Assembly: GCA_010672925.1 (NCBI GenBank)
Contig: JAAHFP010000002.1
Span: forward strand, 166,351-221,299
Length of the DNA: 54,949 nt
DNA from: Symploca sp. SIO1C2
GTDB taxonomy: Bacteria > Cyanobacteriota > Cyanobacteriia > Cyanobacteriales > Coleofasciculaceae
Reading direction: 5' to 3'
Below, in pieces: positions 1-8,113 of this stretch. A program made the position numbers and the translations under genes. A model generated the notes under the pieces. That model was not told the origin of the DNA and made no database searches. It was given only the letters and a program-made list of their open reading frames with translations. The stretch's first letter is position 1, and each line of letters begins with the position of its first letter.

Positions 1-1
1 A

Positions 2-982
2 GCAGTACAAGGACCCAATGATGAGGTGCCAGAGATTATTTTCACTGGAATTAGTTTAGGGGGAGCTTTGTCACCTGTACTAGCTTTAGCTGCCCTCGAC
101 AGCCAGGATACATGGGCTCACGGGAATTCTTTTAACATTTATGTTGAGCCAATAGCCGGACCAACACCAGGGAATGAAGATTTCAGCACTTACTATAACC
201 AGCGTTTGGAGGAGCATACCACACGCATTTGGAACTCAATCGATATAATTCCCCATGCTTGGAATGAGGAGATGCTTGATGAAATACCGAGTCTGTATGA
301 GGATGAAATTGGAGCCACTGATCTTATACAAACATTGGTCGAGGGTGCTAAATTCTGGGCTCGTGGCGGAAACTATACTCAACTTATGCCAGATACGCTT
401 CCTCTGGAAGGCACAGTGATGCAGCCGATTCCATCCATATGTGGAGAATCAACCTCAATCAATCTATCTCCATTGACGGAGACGGAGACCACGGCATTTC
501 TGGAACAGGCCGGTTACCAGCACGTACTGGCATATGCTGATTTGTTAGATGTGGTGGAACCCTACTGTTACTTAATTGACATGGGTTCTTTGCCTGACAT
601 GAAGACTACTAGCATTAAGCTTTCCACGCTTGAGAAATTAGCGGCTACCAACCAAAGGCAGGCATCAGCTGATAAACATTTCTGTTGTCCTACGGACAAA
701 ATATCAGGAGACAAGCAGCAATGTGTTGCATTCCCTAAGCCAGTGGGAACAGAAATGCTGATAACCAACGAGACAAGTAATGTATATACGAAAGTTCAGG
801 TAGAAAAAAGCTGGAGTGAAGGTGACCAAGATATAGTGGTAAAAACCGACCCCCAAATGATCTTACCCGGGAAGTCGCTCCCAGTAGTATTCGACCAAGA
901 AAAGGAAGTGATTACTGTTGTGATGACAGAAACATCCAACCCATCAGCAACGGATCTGTCGGTTCAATGTTTAACACCGTAA
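2..982 (+). CDS. Class 3 lipase-like secreted protein with C-terminal CC module (5' partial)
   Basis: The frame is open to the left edge, so the gene starts outside the window; the GTG at 26 is not a credible start because in-frame coding continues before it. The visible part holds a serine nucleophile elbow GISLGG, an AGPTPGN segment like the post-nucleophile strand of class 3 lipases, SIDIIPHAW with the probable catalytic Asp, and YQHVLAY with the probable catalytic His. That order fits the alpha/beta-hydrolase lipase_3 family, which hydrolyses acyl esters. The last ~100 residues form a separate region starting FCC and ending VQC that resembles the two small secreted proteins downstream. 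The N-terminus, hence any signal peptide, is not visible. Substrate unknown. Confidence 0.7.
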   Translation, partial: AVQGPNDEVPEIIFTGISLGGALSPVLALAALDSQDTWAHGNSFNIYVEPIAGPTPGNEDFSTYYNQRLEEHTTRIWNSIDIIPHAWNEEMLDEIPSLYEDEIGATDLIQTLVEGAKFWARGGNYTQLMPDTLPLEGTVMQPIPSICGESTSINLSPLTETETTAFLEQAGYQHVLAYADLLDVVEPYCYLIDMGSLPDMKTTSIKLSTLEKLAATNQRQASADKHFCCPTDKISGDKQQCVAFPKPVGTEMLITNETSNVYTKVQVEKSWSEGDQDIVVKTDPQMILPGKSLPVVFDQEKEVITVVMTETSNPSATDLSVQCLTP

Positions 983-1044
983 ATCAAGAAACTGGAGTAG
1001 AGTAACCCGATGATCACATCTAGTGAGTGCTCCTAGACTTGTAG

Positions 1045-1071
1045 GGTGCGTTACACTATCGTTAACGCACC
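1045..1071. repeat. Hairpin repeat after the lipase gene
   Basis: GGTGCGTTA (1045-1053) pairs with TAACGCACC (1063-1071) over a 9-nt loop. No T-run follows, so it is better seen as one of the small cyanobacterial palindromic repeats than as a factor-independent terminator. Confidence 0.5.
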
Positions 1072-1104
1072 GAAAACTCAGCCCTTTTTGCTTATTACTT
1101 CATC

Positions 1105-1265
1105 CTCAACAATTTAGGGCAAAATTTGAGCAAACTTACTAAACTCCTCCAGGTTGGTCTGCCGCTTCTTACTATAATTTCTAATATTAAGATAGTTCCC
1201 AATTTAGAGGAACAAATCAAAGCTGGTAAGATTTTGCCGTTTGACGATCAATACCTACAAAAAAT
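1105..1265 (+). pseudogene. Decayed fragment of the PBP-pLGIC gene
   Basis: Positions 1105-1176 match 3949-4021 almost base for base, and 1177-1262 match about 4288-4374 of the intact channel gene; the roughly 266 bp between them are deleted. The fragment corresponds to about residues 345-369 joined to 458-486 of the intact protein. It has no start codon and is out of context. A weaker scrap near 1311-1335 reads GQQELY, like GQQELF near the C-terminus of the intact protein, so a whole second copy may once have stood here. Confidence 0.85.
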
Positions 1266-1418
1266 GGGTCTTCCGTAGTTAGTGTGCTAAATTGTTAGTT
1301 TAATTGGCACGAATATTGGACAGCAAGAGCTTTACGCATTTATACCCAGAGATTGGTATCTAGTAGAGTAGATAATGATGTCCCTGGAGCAGAAAAATCG
1401 TTAAGGAGATGAGAGCCA

Positions 1419-1841
1419 ATGGTGATCAATAAATTGAGAAGACTGGTTAGATTTGTATGTATTTGTTTTGTCGTAATGGGATTATCATTAGGATACATAG
1501 TTGATGATGCGGTTGCTGAAGGTAATGATATAGGATGCTGCGGACCGAATAATCCCCTTGTCCACCTCAATGATTACTGTACATTGTCTAACGAGGGCCT
1601 AGAGGACTTCCGAACAGAGGCAAATGGCACGAGGCAGTTTTATACTGTTGACTTTCTGACATCTACCAGCGAGGTGAGCAGGAGTTATGAGGGTTCAGAA
1701 GGCCCAGCAAAACCTTTTATGTATTGGTTTCCGACCTATGGAGAAGCATTCACGAAGGTACAAAAGACAAAAGACGACTCCGGTTTCCTGCGTGTGATTG
1801 AGTGTAGGGGAAGTTTTCGAGAGGCAGCCTGCAAATGCTAG
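1419..1841 (+). CDS. Small secreted cysteine-rich protein (CC module), paralogue 1
   Basis: A 140-residue protein with no family I recognise. Residues ~8-33 form a signal peptide (basic start, hydrophobic stretch, VAEG). The mature part begins with GCC, has a third Cys 12 residues later, an FYTV strand, and a Cys-rich end (VIEC...CKC). The start is well supported: AAGGAG at 1403-1408 lies 10 nt upstream of the ATG. The cysteine pattern suggests a disulfide-bonded extracytoplasmic fold. It is similar in layout to the next gene and to the tail of the lipase upstream, so it is probably part of the same local family. Confidence 0.75.
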   Translation: MVINKLRRLVRFVCICFVVMGLSLGYIVDDAVAEGNDIGCCGPNNPLVHLNDYCTLSNEGLEDFRTEANGTRQFYTVDFLTSTSEVSRSYEGSEGPAKPFMYWFPTYGEAFTKVQKTKDDSGFLRVIECRGSFREAACKC

Positions 1842-1849
1842 GCAACATT

Positions 1850-2040
1850 TCAACGTGGGGCAAGGAAAAGAACGGACTCAGAAAACCATCGCATCTTGCC
1901 CGGAAAGCTGCTAACCTTTTCGGCAAAATGCTCAATAGTTTTGAGATCTATCTGTAAACCGTCTGGTGAGAAGAAATAGCCTAAAAAATCAAAACCCCGC
2001 GAGACTCTTCCAATAAAAGTATTGTCGGAATGTTTTTTTT
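1850..2040 (-). pseudogene. Reverse-transcriptase fragment A
   Basis: The minus strand reads TFIGRVSRGFDFLGYFFSP then DGLQIDLKTIEHFAEK before a stop at 1850-1852. GFDFLGYxFSPxGL is a segment I recognise from reverse transcriptases (RNA-directed DNA polymerases) of the group II-intron-like class. No start and no catalytic YADD region is present, so this is a scrap only. On the plus strand the same bases can form an imperfect stem (1995-2006 with 2018-2029) followed by eight T, which might end transcription of the gene upstream. Confidence 0.6.
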
Positions 2041-2149
2041 ATCATCGAAATGAGTCAATCTTGGAAAATCCGACCCTAATGCGTCCTCATTTAGCGGTAA
2101 AATACATCCCGTCCGGCGATTGTAATGTTGAAAACGAGGAAATGAGGAA

Positions 2150-2647
2150 ATGTTGTTCAAAAGTTTGACAAACAATGTAGGAACTCCAACAGGTTACAAG
2201 AAGCAACCACAGGCAAAACCTCAGAAAGACGCCAAACATAATGGGCGTGAAATGCTCATCTTTATCTTATCAGGCTTAATGGTACTTTTGAGTACATTCG
2301 GATGGAACTCATCGGCTGCTGTTGCCGAGGAATTTTGTTGTGGAGCAAGTCAACCCATAGACTTTCTAGGTGACAATTGTTATACGTTTAACGATAATTT
2401 GGATGGGATCAGCTTAAAAGCGATATCCACCGAGCAGTTCTATGATTATGTAACTATAACAATTGATGGCGATTACAGTAATCTAAAGAATCAAGAGATC
2501 CAATTAGGAGATGAGGTGGGCAAGCCAATATCCGGGGAAATCGAACTTGTGTCTCTCTATAAAAGAAACTCCGAGGAAGGCCAATTACAGGTGGAATGTC
2601 TGAAAGAAGGGGGTGTAGTGCCATGCATCTGCGAACCCACGTATTAA
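2150..2647 (+). CDS. Small secreted cysteine-rich protein (CC module), paralogue 2
   Basis: A 165-residue protein of unknown function. GAGGA at 2136-2140 sits 9 nt before the ATG and supports this start over the internal Met at residue 35. A long basic N-region precedes a hydrophobic segment (~35-52) and a likely cleavage near AVAEE, so the mature protein would begin FCCG. It keeps the pattern of paralogue 1: CC, 12 residues, C, then a T-x-QFY motif, then LQVEC and a CxC near the end. It is followed by a hairpin and T-run. Probably exported and disulfide-bonded; whether it binds the lipase or the channel nearby is unknown. Confidence 0.75.
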   Translation: MLFKSLTNNVGTPTGYKKQPQAKPQKDAKHNGREMLIFILSGLMVLLSTFGWNSSAAVAEEFCCGASQPIDFLGDNCYTFNDNLDGISLKAISTEQFYDYVTITIDGDYSNLKNQEIQLGDEVGKPISGEIELVSLYKRNSEEGQLQVECLKEGGVVPCICEPTY

Positions 2648-2655
2648 ATATTAGC

Positions 2656-2719
2656 TTAGCCTAAAAAATCAAATCCCTGCGAGACTCTAGCAATCAAAGT
2701 CTTGTCGGGGAGTTTTTTT
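2656..2719 (-). pseudogene. Reverse-transcriptase fragment B
   Basis: The minus strand reads LPDKTLIARVSQGFDFLG and then a stop at 2656-2658. This is the same protein segment as fragment A (SDNTFIGRVSRGFDFLGYF), so the scrap lies after both CC-protein genes and was probably copied together with them. Confidence 0.55.
2675..2719 (+). terminator. Possible factor-independent terminator of the CC2 gene
   Basis: CCCTGCGAGACT (2675-2686) pairs with AGTCTTGTCGGGG (2698-2710) with one bulged T and wobble pairs, followed by AG and seven T. It overlaps reverse-transcriptase scrap B, so the stem may be fortuitous, but its shape and place 28 nt after the stop codon fit a terminator. Confidence 0.45.
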
Positions 2720-2778
2720 GAGTAAGAAGCGCCTGACAGCGAATTAAAAATTAAAAATATGGTACTCTATTGTAGAGC

Positions 2779-2804
2779 GTTGGGTTTCGTTACCTCAACC
2801 CAAC
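2779..2804. repeat. Palindromic repeat GTTGGGTT/AACCCAAC, copy 1
   Basis: GTTGGGTT and AACCCAAC enclose TCGTTACCTC. A second copy with the same loop is at 5709-5734. Both stand next to GCGATCGC-like sites in gene-free DNA. Confidence 0.65.
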
Positions 2805-2881
2805 CTAAGAAATTGGCGATCGCACTCACTGTCATTAGGACAAAGGACAAAGGACCAATGACCAATAACCAATAACAAAAA

Positions 2882-2890
2882 TGTTATAAT
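2882..2890 (+). promoter_or_regulatory. Extended -10 promoter for the PBP-pLGIC gene
   Basis: TGTTATAAT is a full extended -10 element, with no good -35 hexamer at the usual distance. It lies about 45 nt before the ATG preferred for the channel gene. Confidence 0.45.
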
Positions 2891-2935
2891 TCGGTTTGCA
2901 TTTCAGTCCGATTTCTTTTGGGTGCTTCGATAAGT

Positions 2936-5320
2936 ATGGGTTGGAGAAAGATTATCACCTGGGTAACTCTTATCCTGTTAGGTATAGCAACGAGCATAAG
3001 TATTGCTGTATTCAACACAGCATACCAAGACAAAATAACTATAGCGATCGCTGTTCCCTTAACTAATGCGGGGGAAGCAACCCAAGCAGCTGGCAAATCA
3101 ATGCTTCAGGGTGTGGAACTATACATCAAAAAAGTAAACCAAGCTGGCGGTATTCAAGGTAAACGTCTGGATTTACAAGTCTATGACGACCAAGCTAAAC
3201 CTGAAGTAGCGGAGAAAATAGCTAAGGACATTGTTCGCTCCAAAGCAGTTGCCCTTATCGGTCATTATTCTAGCAGCACATCCCAAGCAGCAGGAAAAAT
3301 TTATCAAACCGCTGGTATTCCAGTTATCAGTGGTTCAGCGACTGCTGATGCAGTAACCCAAGGAAATGATTGGTACTTTCGCACGATTTTTACCGATAGC
3401 TTTCAGGGCAAATTTATTGCTTATTACCTCAACCAGGTTCTGGGTTACTCAAACATTGCCCTCATTCACGGCTACGATGCTTATGGTTTAGGCTTAGGCC
3501 AAACTATTGCAGCAGAATTCCAACAGTTGGGAGGCAACATAGTAGCCAAGTGGCAATTAGAACCAAATCAAACCAAAGCTACAGACGAGATTATTATTGA
3601 GGATTTACAGAGACTCAAAGATATTGGTCAACCGACTGAAGCAGAAGATTTACAGAAACTCAAAGATATCGGTCAGCCCACCAAAGCCGAGGATTTACAG
3701 AAACTTAAAGATACCCGTCAGCCGACCGAAGCAGTTGTCTTTGCAGCTAATCGAGATCAAGTGATCAACTTGATAGTGGAAATGAAAAGACGCAATCTGG
3801 ATTTGCCCCTATTTGGGGGCGATGATTTAGGGGATGTCGCTCTTGCTAAAAGCCTTGCTAAGCTTCCGGGCGAAGAGGAAAGTCGCGGCTTCTTTTCCAA
3901 TGGTCTTTACGCCACAGTACCACTGATTTATGACGCTGCTGATGATAAAACTCAACAATTTAGGGCAAAATTTGAGCAAACTTACGAAACTCCTCCAGGT
4001 TGGTCTGCCGCTTCTTACTATGACGCTATCGGTGCTATTGTAGAAGCAATTGATCGGACTCTATCGACGAATCAAGACTTACCGCAAGCGGTTTTTACCG
4101 GGAAAGATCTCAAAACAGACCGTTACTTAGTTAAAGAAGGTTTAGCGGGTATCAATAGCTCCGAAACCGCTGTCCAAACAGGAACAAGAACGTTTTACTT
4201 TAATCAAAACGGAAATGCTGTTGTCCCTATTTCGGTAGGACTGTTTGACAAGGGTCGTCTGGTGTCGGCTTTTACCCAGTTGCAAACAATTTCTAATATT
4301 AAGATAGTTCCCAATTTAGAGGAACAAATCAAAGCTGGTAAGATTTTGCCGTTTGACGATCAATACCTACAAAAAACCGATGTTGTTTACACGGGTCTGG
4401 ATATTAATAGGATTAGCTACCTAGATGAAAAGACCTCCAGCTATTTGGTAGATTTTTATCTGTGGTTTAGATACAACACCAATGTAGATATTGATAATAT
4501 TGAATTCCTTAACTATGGTATAAGTAGACTGGATTCTGGTGAGAAATTACAACTTACTGATCCCATCAAAGAAGAGGTAGAGGCTGGGGTTAAAAGTAAA
4601 GTATACCGGATTAAGGCCGATTTCCATGAAGAGTTTGACTTCCACAAGTACCCCTTCGACACTCAACTGTTGTCAGTGAGATTTCGACACGTCAACCTCA
4701 CCAGAGACAAGTTGATTTACGCCATAGACTTTGTCGGGATGCGGAATAATTCTTCCACCAGCAAGGAATTATCTACAGAATGGAAAGAGGAGGTTTTCAA
4801 GGAAATCAGCAATTGGAATCCTGACCAATTTGTCTTCTACCAAGATACCCTGGTAAATAAATCTACTTTAGGCGATCGCAGAGTTATTGACACCAACTCT
4901 GAGTTAAAATATTCCCAGTTTAATGCCATCATCCATATCAAACGGGACTTACTCGGTTTCAGTATCAAAAGTTTGCTACCCCTTTGGTTTTTTGTGGTTG
5001 TGGCATACCTGTTATTGTATCTTCCCTTCAAAGACCTCTCCGCTGAGGTATTGACTGGTCTCCTCCTGGCCATTGTATTCTACCATCTAAGCTTGCTAGA
5101 TGCTCTACCAGACGGAGTGGGTTACGTCGTTGCCCTAGACTATGGCTTTTACCTAATTTACTTCCTACTCGGTATAGAACTTGTAATAGTCATCATGGGG
5201 CAACAAGAGCTTTTCCAAAAGGATCAAATCAAACTCCGTCAATTAATCATGTTTGGCAGAATCTCTTTTCCCGCAATTATTTTGATCTTCTTTGCTGTGT
5301 TTTCCTGGGTGTATTTGTAG
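2936..5320 (+). CDS. Periplasmic-binding-protein / pentameric ligand-gated ion channel fusion
   Basis: The ATG at 2936 (794 aa) is preferred to the TTG at 2918, because the hydrophobic anchor starts just after it. Residue numbers here count from the TTG. Residues ~12-32 are a signal/anchor; ~38-455 are a type I periplasmic binding fold of the branched-chain amino-acid receptor kind (IAIAVPLTNAG, YDDQAKPEVAE, ALIGHYSSSTS, GIPVISGSATAD). Residues ~485-675 match the extracellular domain of pentameric ligand-gated channels, with the YPFDTQ signature at 578-583. Four membrane helices follow (~682-702, 711-728, 737-760, 780-799) with the M2-M3 LP at 730-731. This predicts an ion channel gated from outside by a small solute. 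Three 15-residue tandem repeats lie in the sensor domain. Ligand and ion selectivity cannot be read from the sequence. Confidence 0.82.
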   Translation: MGWRKIITWVTLILLGIATSISIAVFNTAYQDKITIAIAVPLTNAGEATQAAGKSMLQGVELYIKKVNQAGGIQGKRLDLQVYDDQAKPEVAEKIAKDIVRSKAVALIGHYSSSTSQAAGKIYQTAGIPVISGSATADAVTQGNDWYFRTIFTDSFQGKFIAYYLNQVLGYSNIALIHGYDAYGLGLGQTIAAEFQQLGGNIVAKWQLEPNQTKATDEIIIEDLQRLKDIGQPTEAEDLQKLKDIGQPTKAEDLQKLKDTRQPTEAVVFAANRDQVINLIVEMKRRNLDLPLFGGDDLGDVALAKSLAKLPGEEESRGFFSNGLYATVPLIYDAADDKTQQFRAKFEQTYETPPGWSAASYYDAIGAIVEAIDRTLSTNQDLPQAVFTGKDLKTDRYLVKEGLAGINSSETAVQTGTRTFYFNQNGNAVVPISVGLFDKGRLVSAFTQLQTISNIKIVPNLEEQIKAGKILPFDDQYLQKTDVVYTGLDINRISYLDEKTSSYLVDFYLWFRYNTNVDIDNIEFLNYGISRLDSGEKLQLTDPIKEEVEAGVKSKVYRIKADFHEEFDFHKYPFDTQLLSVRFRHVNLTRDKLIYAIDFVGMRNNSSTSKELSTEWKEEVFKEISNWNPDQFVFYQDTLVNKSTLGDRRVIDTNSELKYSQFNAIIHIKRDLLGFSIKSLLPLWFFVVVAYLLLYLPFKDLSAEVLTGLLLAIVFYHLSLLDALPDGVGYVVALDYGFYLIYFLLGIELVIVIMGQQELFQKDQIKLRQLIMFGRISFPAIILIFFAVFSWVYL
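3599..3733 (+). repeat. Three in-frame 45-bp tandem repeats in the sensor domain
   Basis: Units 3599-3643, 3644-3688 and 3689-3733 each encode a version of EDLQ-(R/K)-LKD-xx-QPT-x-A. The copies differ by a few substitutions, so the expansion is not the newest event. It lies between the two halves of the binding-protein fold. Confidence 0.9.
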
Positions 5321-5341
5321 ATGGTTAGAAAAATTATCAAA

Positions 5342-5380
5342 AGATTTTCTAGGTGACAATTGTTATACGTTAAACGATAT
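5342..5380 (+). pseudogene. Scrap of the CC2 secreted-protein gene
   Basis: These bases match about 2362-2400 within the CC2 gene and encode DFLGDNCYTLND against DFLGDNCYTFND. No gene surrounds it. It begins 21 bp after the channel gene stop, repeating the CC-gene/channel-gene adjacency in the opposite order. Confidence 0.7.
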
Positions 5381-5486
5381 TGTGGGTAAGAGTTATCGAA
5401 AAAAACCATGAGTAACCCCAATCTCAAGTATCGCGTTAAATTAACGGAATAAGGCAATTGTCCTAACCGCCTTGGCGATTGCGATA

Positions 5487-6115
5487 ACACTGAAACACAA
5501 GCAACCCATTGGGTACTAGGAATATCTTCCCCTACTCCCCTTGCCCCGACCTAAGTTATTATCCAAATGCGATATCCTCAAAGAATAAGAGCGATCGCTG
5601 ACAGGTTGACCTTCCCAAAAAACCTACATATCCCAATTATCCTCGCTAGGGTGAGATGGTACTAGACTTTAGCCGTACTCCAATGAGCTATCAATTAGCG
5701 TAACATTTGTTGGGTTTCGTTACCTCAACCCAACCTACGAGATTTGCGATCGCTCATCGTAGTATCTCTGAGAAGGGAACTCATTTACCATGACAATGAA
5801 AGTCAGGGAAATCGCACGCTATTGGAAATAAACCACAAAGGCACAAAGGACACAAAGAGAAAGATTTACGTCTAAAGCGTTGGGAGTTGTCACATGAGAT
5901 AAGAGAGAGTCTGTATCATTAGGCTTCTAGATTCTCACAAGCCGTACATTACCTTACAGGCGCACAACTTCTCCATTATTTATTATCTTAGCAAAAAATA
6001 ACACCGAAACACAAGCAATCCATTGAGTATTGGGATTATCTTCCCCTACTCCCCTTGCCTGACTAAAGAAATATTGTCCCAAGGCGATGTCCTCATACAG
6101 TCAAAGCGATCGCTT
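5487..6115. repeat. Two degraded copies of a ~115-bp segment in a 1.1-kb gene-free stretch
   Basis: 5487-5600 and 5998-6115 are diverged direct copies. On the minus strand both can be read as ARGVGED-(I/N)-P-(S/N)-TQW-(V/I)-ACVSVL, and copy 2 runs on to a stop, so this may be the end of a lost gene that I do not recognise. Between them, 5709-5734 is the second GTTGGGTT palindrome. Otherwise I see no intact gene between 5321 and 6444. Confidence 0.5.
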
Positions 6116-6444
6116 CTGATTTGATTAAACATCCTCGTTTTTGGGAATGGGGAATAGTAAATGAAGCTCACGGATGGGGAGAACTGCTATACCAACAATG
6201 AGAGTAATAAAGAGTAAAAAGCCAAGATAGAAACAACAAGGTCTTTTCCTGTTCCATTATTTCTTAAGAGTAAGAAATAATTAACTACTTTTATGACTTT
6301 TATAACCGACTATTAGTACTGAAAAAATGGGATGAAGTGCCGCAACATAGAAAAAGCATAAGAGAGGGAGGAATACGTTCCTCAACGAAGCAAACATGAG
6401 CAAACAGGTGCAGCAGAATATCCACGAAGAATAATGGTGTACAA

Positions 6445-6978
6445 ATGGATACAGGCCAAGTTACAAGAGTCACTTATTATAGGCTATTCCTGATGAGCAT
6501 TTTGCTCATTTTTTTGCTCCTAGTTGTGCAAAACCTTGGTTCGTCAGCTTTGGCCGCCGAATGGTGCTATCCGAAGAATTACAAATATTCTTTAAAGTGG
6601 TTAAAGTACAAAGGCGATTCCTGCTTAATTAATGTAGCTACCCAAAACAACAACTTGAAGTACGGCTATGCAATGTTGGAAACCACAGCAAAGGAAACAA
6701 ATTACAAGGAGTCAACAGCAACAATCTGGGTCTGGAAAGATGCTTTAGAAGCAGGCTACCTATTCAGAGGAGCTCCTTTTGGAAATAAAGAGGAGGTAAA
6801 GAAAGTAGTTATCTTGAGAGAAAATGTCAAGGATATGGCAGGAAACATCATGATGACATGGAGCAAACCATATTATTTGTATCCATCACTCTACGATAAT
6901 GGCACGGAAGAAGAGCCAACAAAAAGAGTGATAGAAATAGTTAATGAAGGCAATACAGGAATAACAGTACGGAGATAG
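6445..6978 (+). CDS. Secreted protein of unknown function
   Basis: A 177-residue protein. Residues ~12-38 are a strongly hydrophobic signal sequence (FLMSILLIFLLLVVQ) ending SALAAE, a good signal-peptidase I site. The mature part starts EWCYPKNY and has a second Cys in GDSCLIN, which suggests one disulfide; it is rich in Lys, Tyr and Asn and looks like a small beta-rich domain. The placing of the first Cys right after the cleavage site recalls the CC proteins upstream, but I see no convincing alignment. The start ATG has only a weak GAAGAA upstream. Its base composition is A-rich like the rest of this accessory locus. Confidence 0.65.
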   Translation: MDTGQVTRVTYYRLFLMSILLIFLLLVVQNLGSSALAAEWCYPKNYKYSLKWLKYKGDSCLINVATQNNNLKYGYAMLETTAKETNYKESTATIWVWKDALEAGYLFRGAPFGNKEEVKKVVILRENVKDMAGNIMMTWSKPYYLYPSLYDNGTEEEPTKRVIEIVNEGNTGITVRR

Positions 6979-7001
6979 GAATCGAAAAACCTAACACCCT
7001 A

Positions 7002-8024
7002 CTATCGACTAAATATCACTGTATGAGATCCAACAACTGGATTACGAGCAATCAAAGTACCTTCTAAGTCATTAATTTCTAATTTGCTAAAATCTAACTG
7101 CATAGCTTGAGCTAAAATTTGATCCGCTAATTTATCCTGTTGTTGAGCTTCTAGTTCATACCAGCTATCACTAACTTTAACAATAAGACGACTTTCTAGG
7201 AAATTAGCTTGGATTGCCTTAATTAGTCCCTCTCCATATTCCTCGGTAATTGCCGCAACTTGATTTCGGATGCCAGAAATCAGACTTTGCTCTGGGGTTA
7301 GCACTGGCGGGGGAGGTGGTTCTACGGCCACCGCTTTGGGTTGCTCTGGTGCCGTTAATTCTGGGGGAGCTGCAATAGTAGTGCTAGGAGGAGCTTTTTC
7401 AGCCTTTTTCGCTTTTTCCTCCTGTGGGGTCGTTTGGGGTAGTAATGCCACCGTTGTAAATAACACAGCTACCATAATTGTGGCAATCGCGGCAGTCAAT
7501 CCCCGATCCGATAGCTTTTCACTCCAAGATGCTGGGAATAGGGAACGGACTTTGGCTAACAATCCACCCCAAAAAGTCTGAAGAGGGTTAAAACTAGGAA
7601 GTAAGCGATCCGTTAGTTTGGTTTTCTGTGGTGGGGATACCCAATCATCAACAGGTTCTTCTGTGGTTTCTGGGGTAACTGTGGGGATATCAGAAGTAGA
7701 GGTAACCATTGCTGGTTCTCTGGTATCGTTAATATCAGGCTTTGCTGTAGTCGTAGAAAGAGCATCCTCTTTTGGCAAATCTGTAGTGGGAGGATCTTGC
7801 TCGTTTCCGTCAATTCCAGGAAGCAAGATGCTTTCACTAGTGTCATTGGTGTAACTTTGGGATGCTCCCGTCGTAGACAATTCAACAACAGGAGCAGGTT
7901 TAGTAACTGGTGCTGCCTCCAGTTTTGCCACTATTCCTTCTAACAGCTTAATCATACCTCGCAGTAATGCGATCGCTTGCGCTGTTATCAATGGCTTCTT
8001 TGGCTTCTGTTGGTTTTCTGACAT
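7002..8024 (-). CDS. Membrane-anchored protein with long disordered linker, unknown function
   Basis: A 340-residue protein. Residues ~1-40 form a basic amphipathic helix (LRGMIKLLEGIVAKLE). Residues ~40-135 are a Thr/Ser/Pro/Asp-rich disordered stretch. One membrane helix lies at ~175-195 (LTAAIATIMVAVLFTTVALL), then a Lys/Pro-rich linker (~200-245) with PPPPP, then a compact C-terminal domain (~248-340) of mixed helix and strand (SWYELEAQQQDKLADQIL). The layout is a cytoplasmic tail, one membrane span and a periplasmic domain on a Pro-rich stalk, as seen in many cyanobacterial envelope proteins. I do not recognise the C-terminal domain. It stands alone. Confidence 0.7.
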   Translation of the reverse strand: MSENQQKPKKPLITAQAIALLRGMIKLLEGIVAKLEAAPVTKPAPVVELSTTGASQSYTNDTSESILLPGIDGNEQDPPTTDLPKEDALSTTTAKPDINDTREPAMVTSTSDIPTVTPETTEEPVDDWVSPPQKTKLTDRLLPSFNPLQTFWGGLLAKVRSLFPASWSEKLSDRGLTAAIATIMVAVLFTTVALLPQTTPQEEKAKKAEKAPPSTTIAAPPELTAPEQPKAVAVEPPPPPVLTPEQSLISGIRNQVAAITEEYGEGLIKAIQANFLESRLIVKVSDSWYELEAQQQDKLADQILAQAMQLDFSKLEINDLEGTLIARNPVVGSHTVIFSR

Positions 8025-8113
8025 TTAAATTTACCTCCCAGGCAGCACCAATCTGCTTCTACTAAAATTAAAGCAACAAAAATGCAGCTATAAACAAAAA
8101 AGACTAGAACCAT

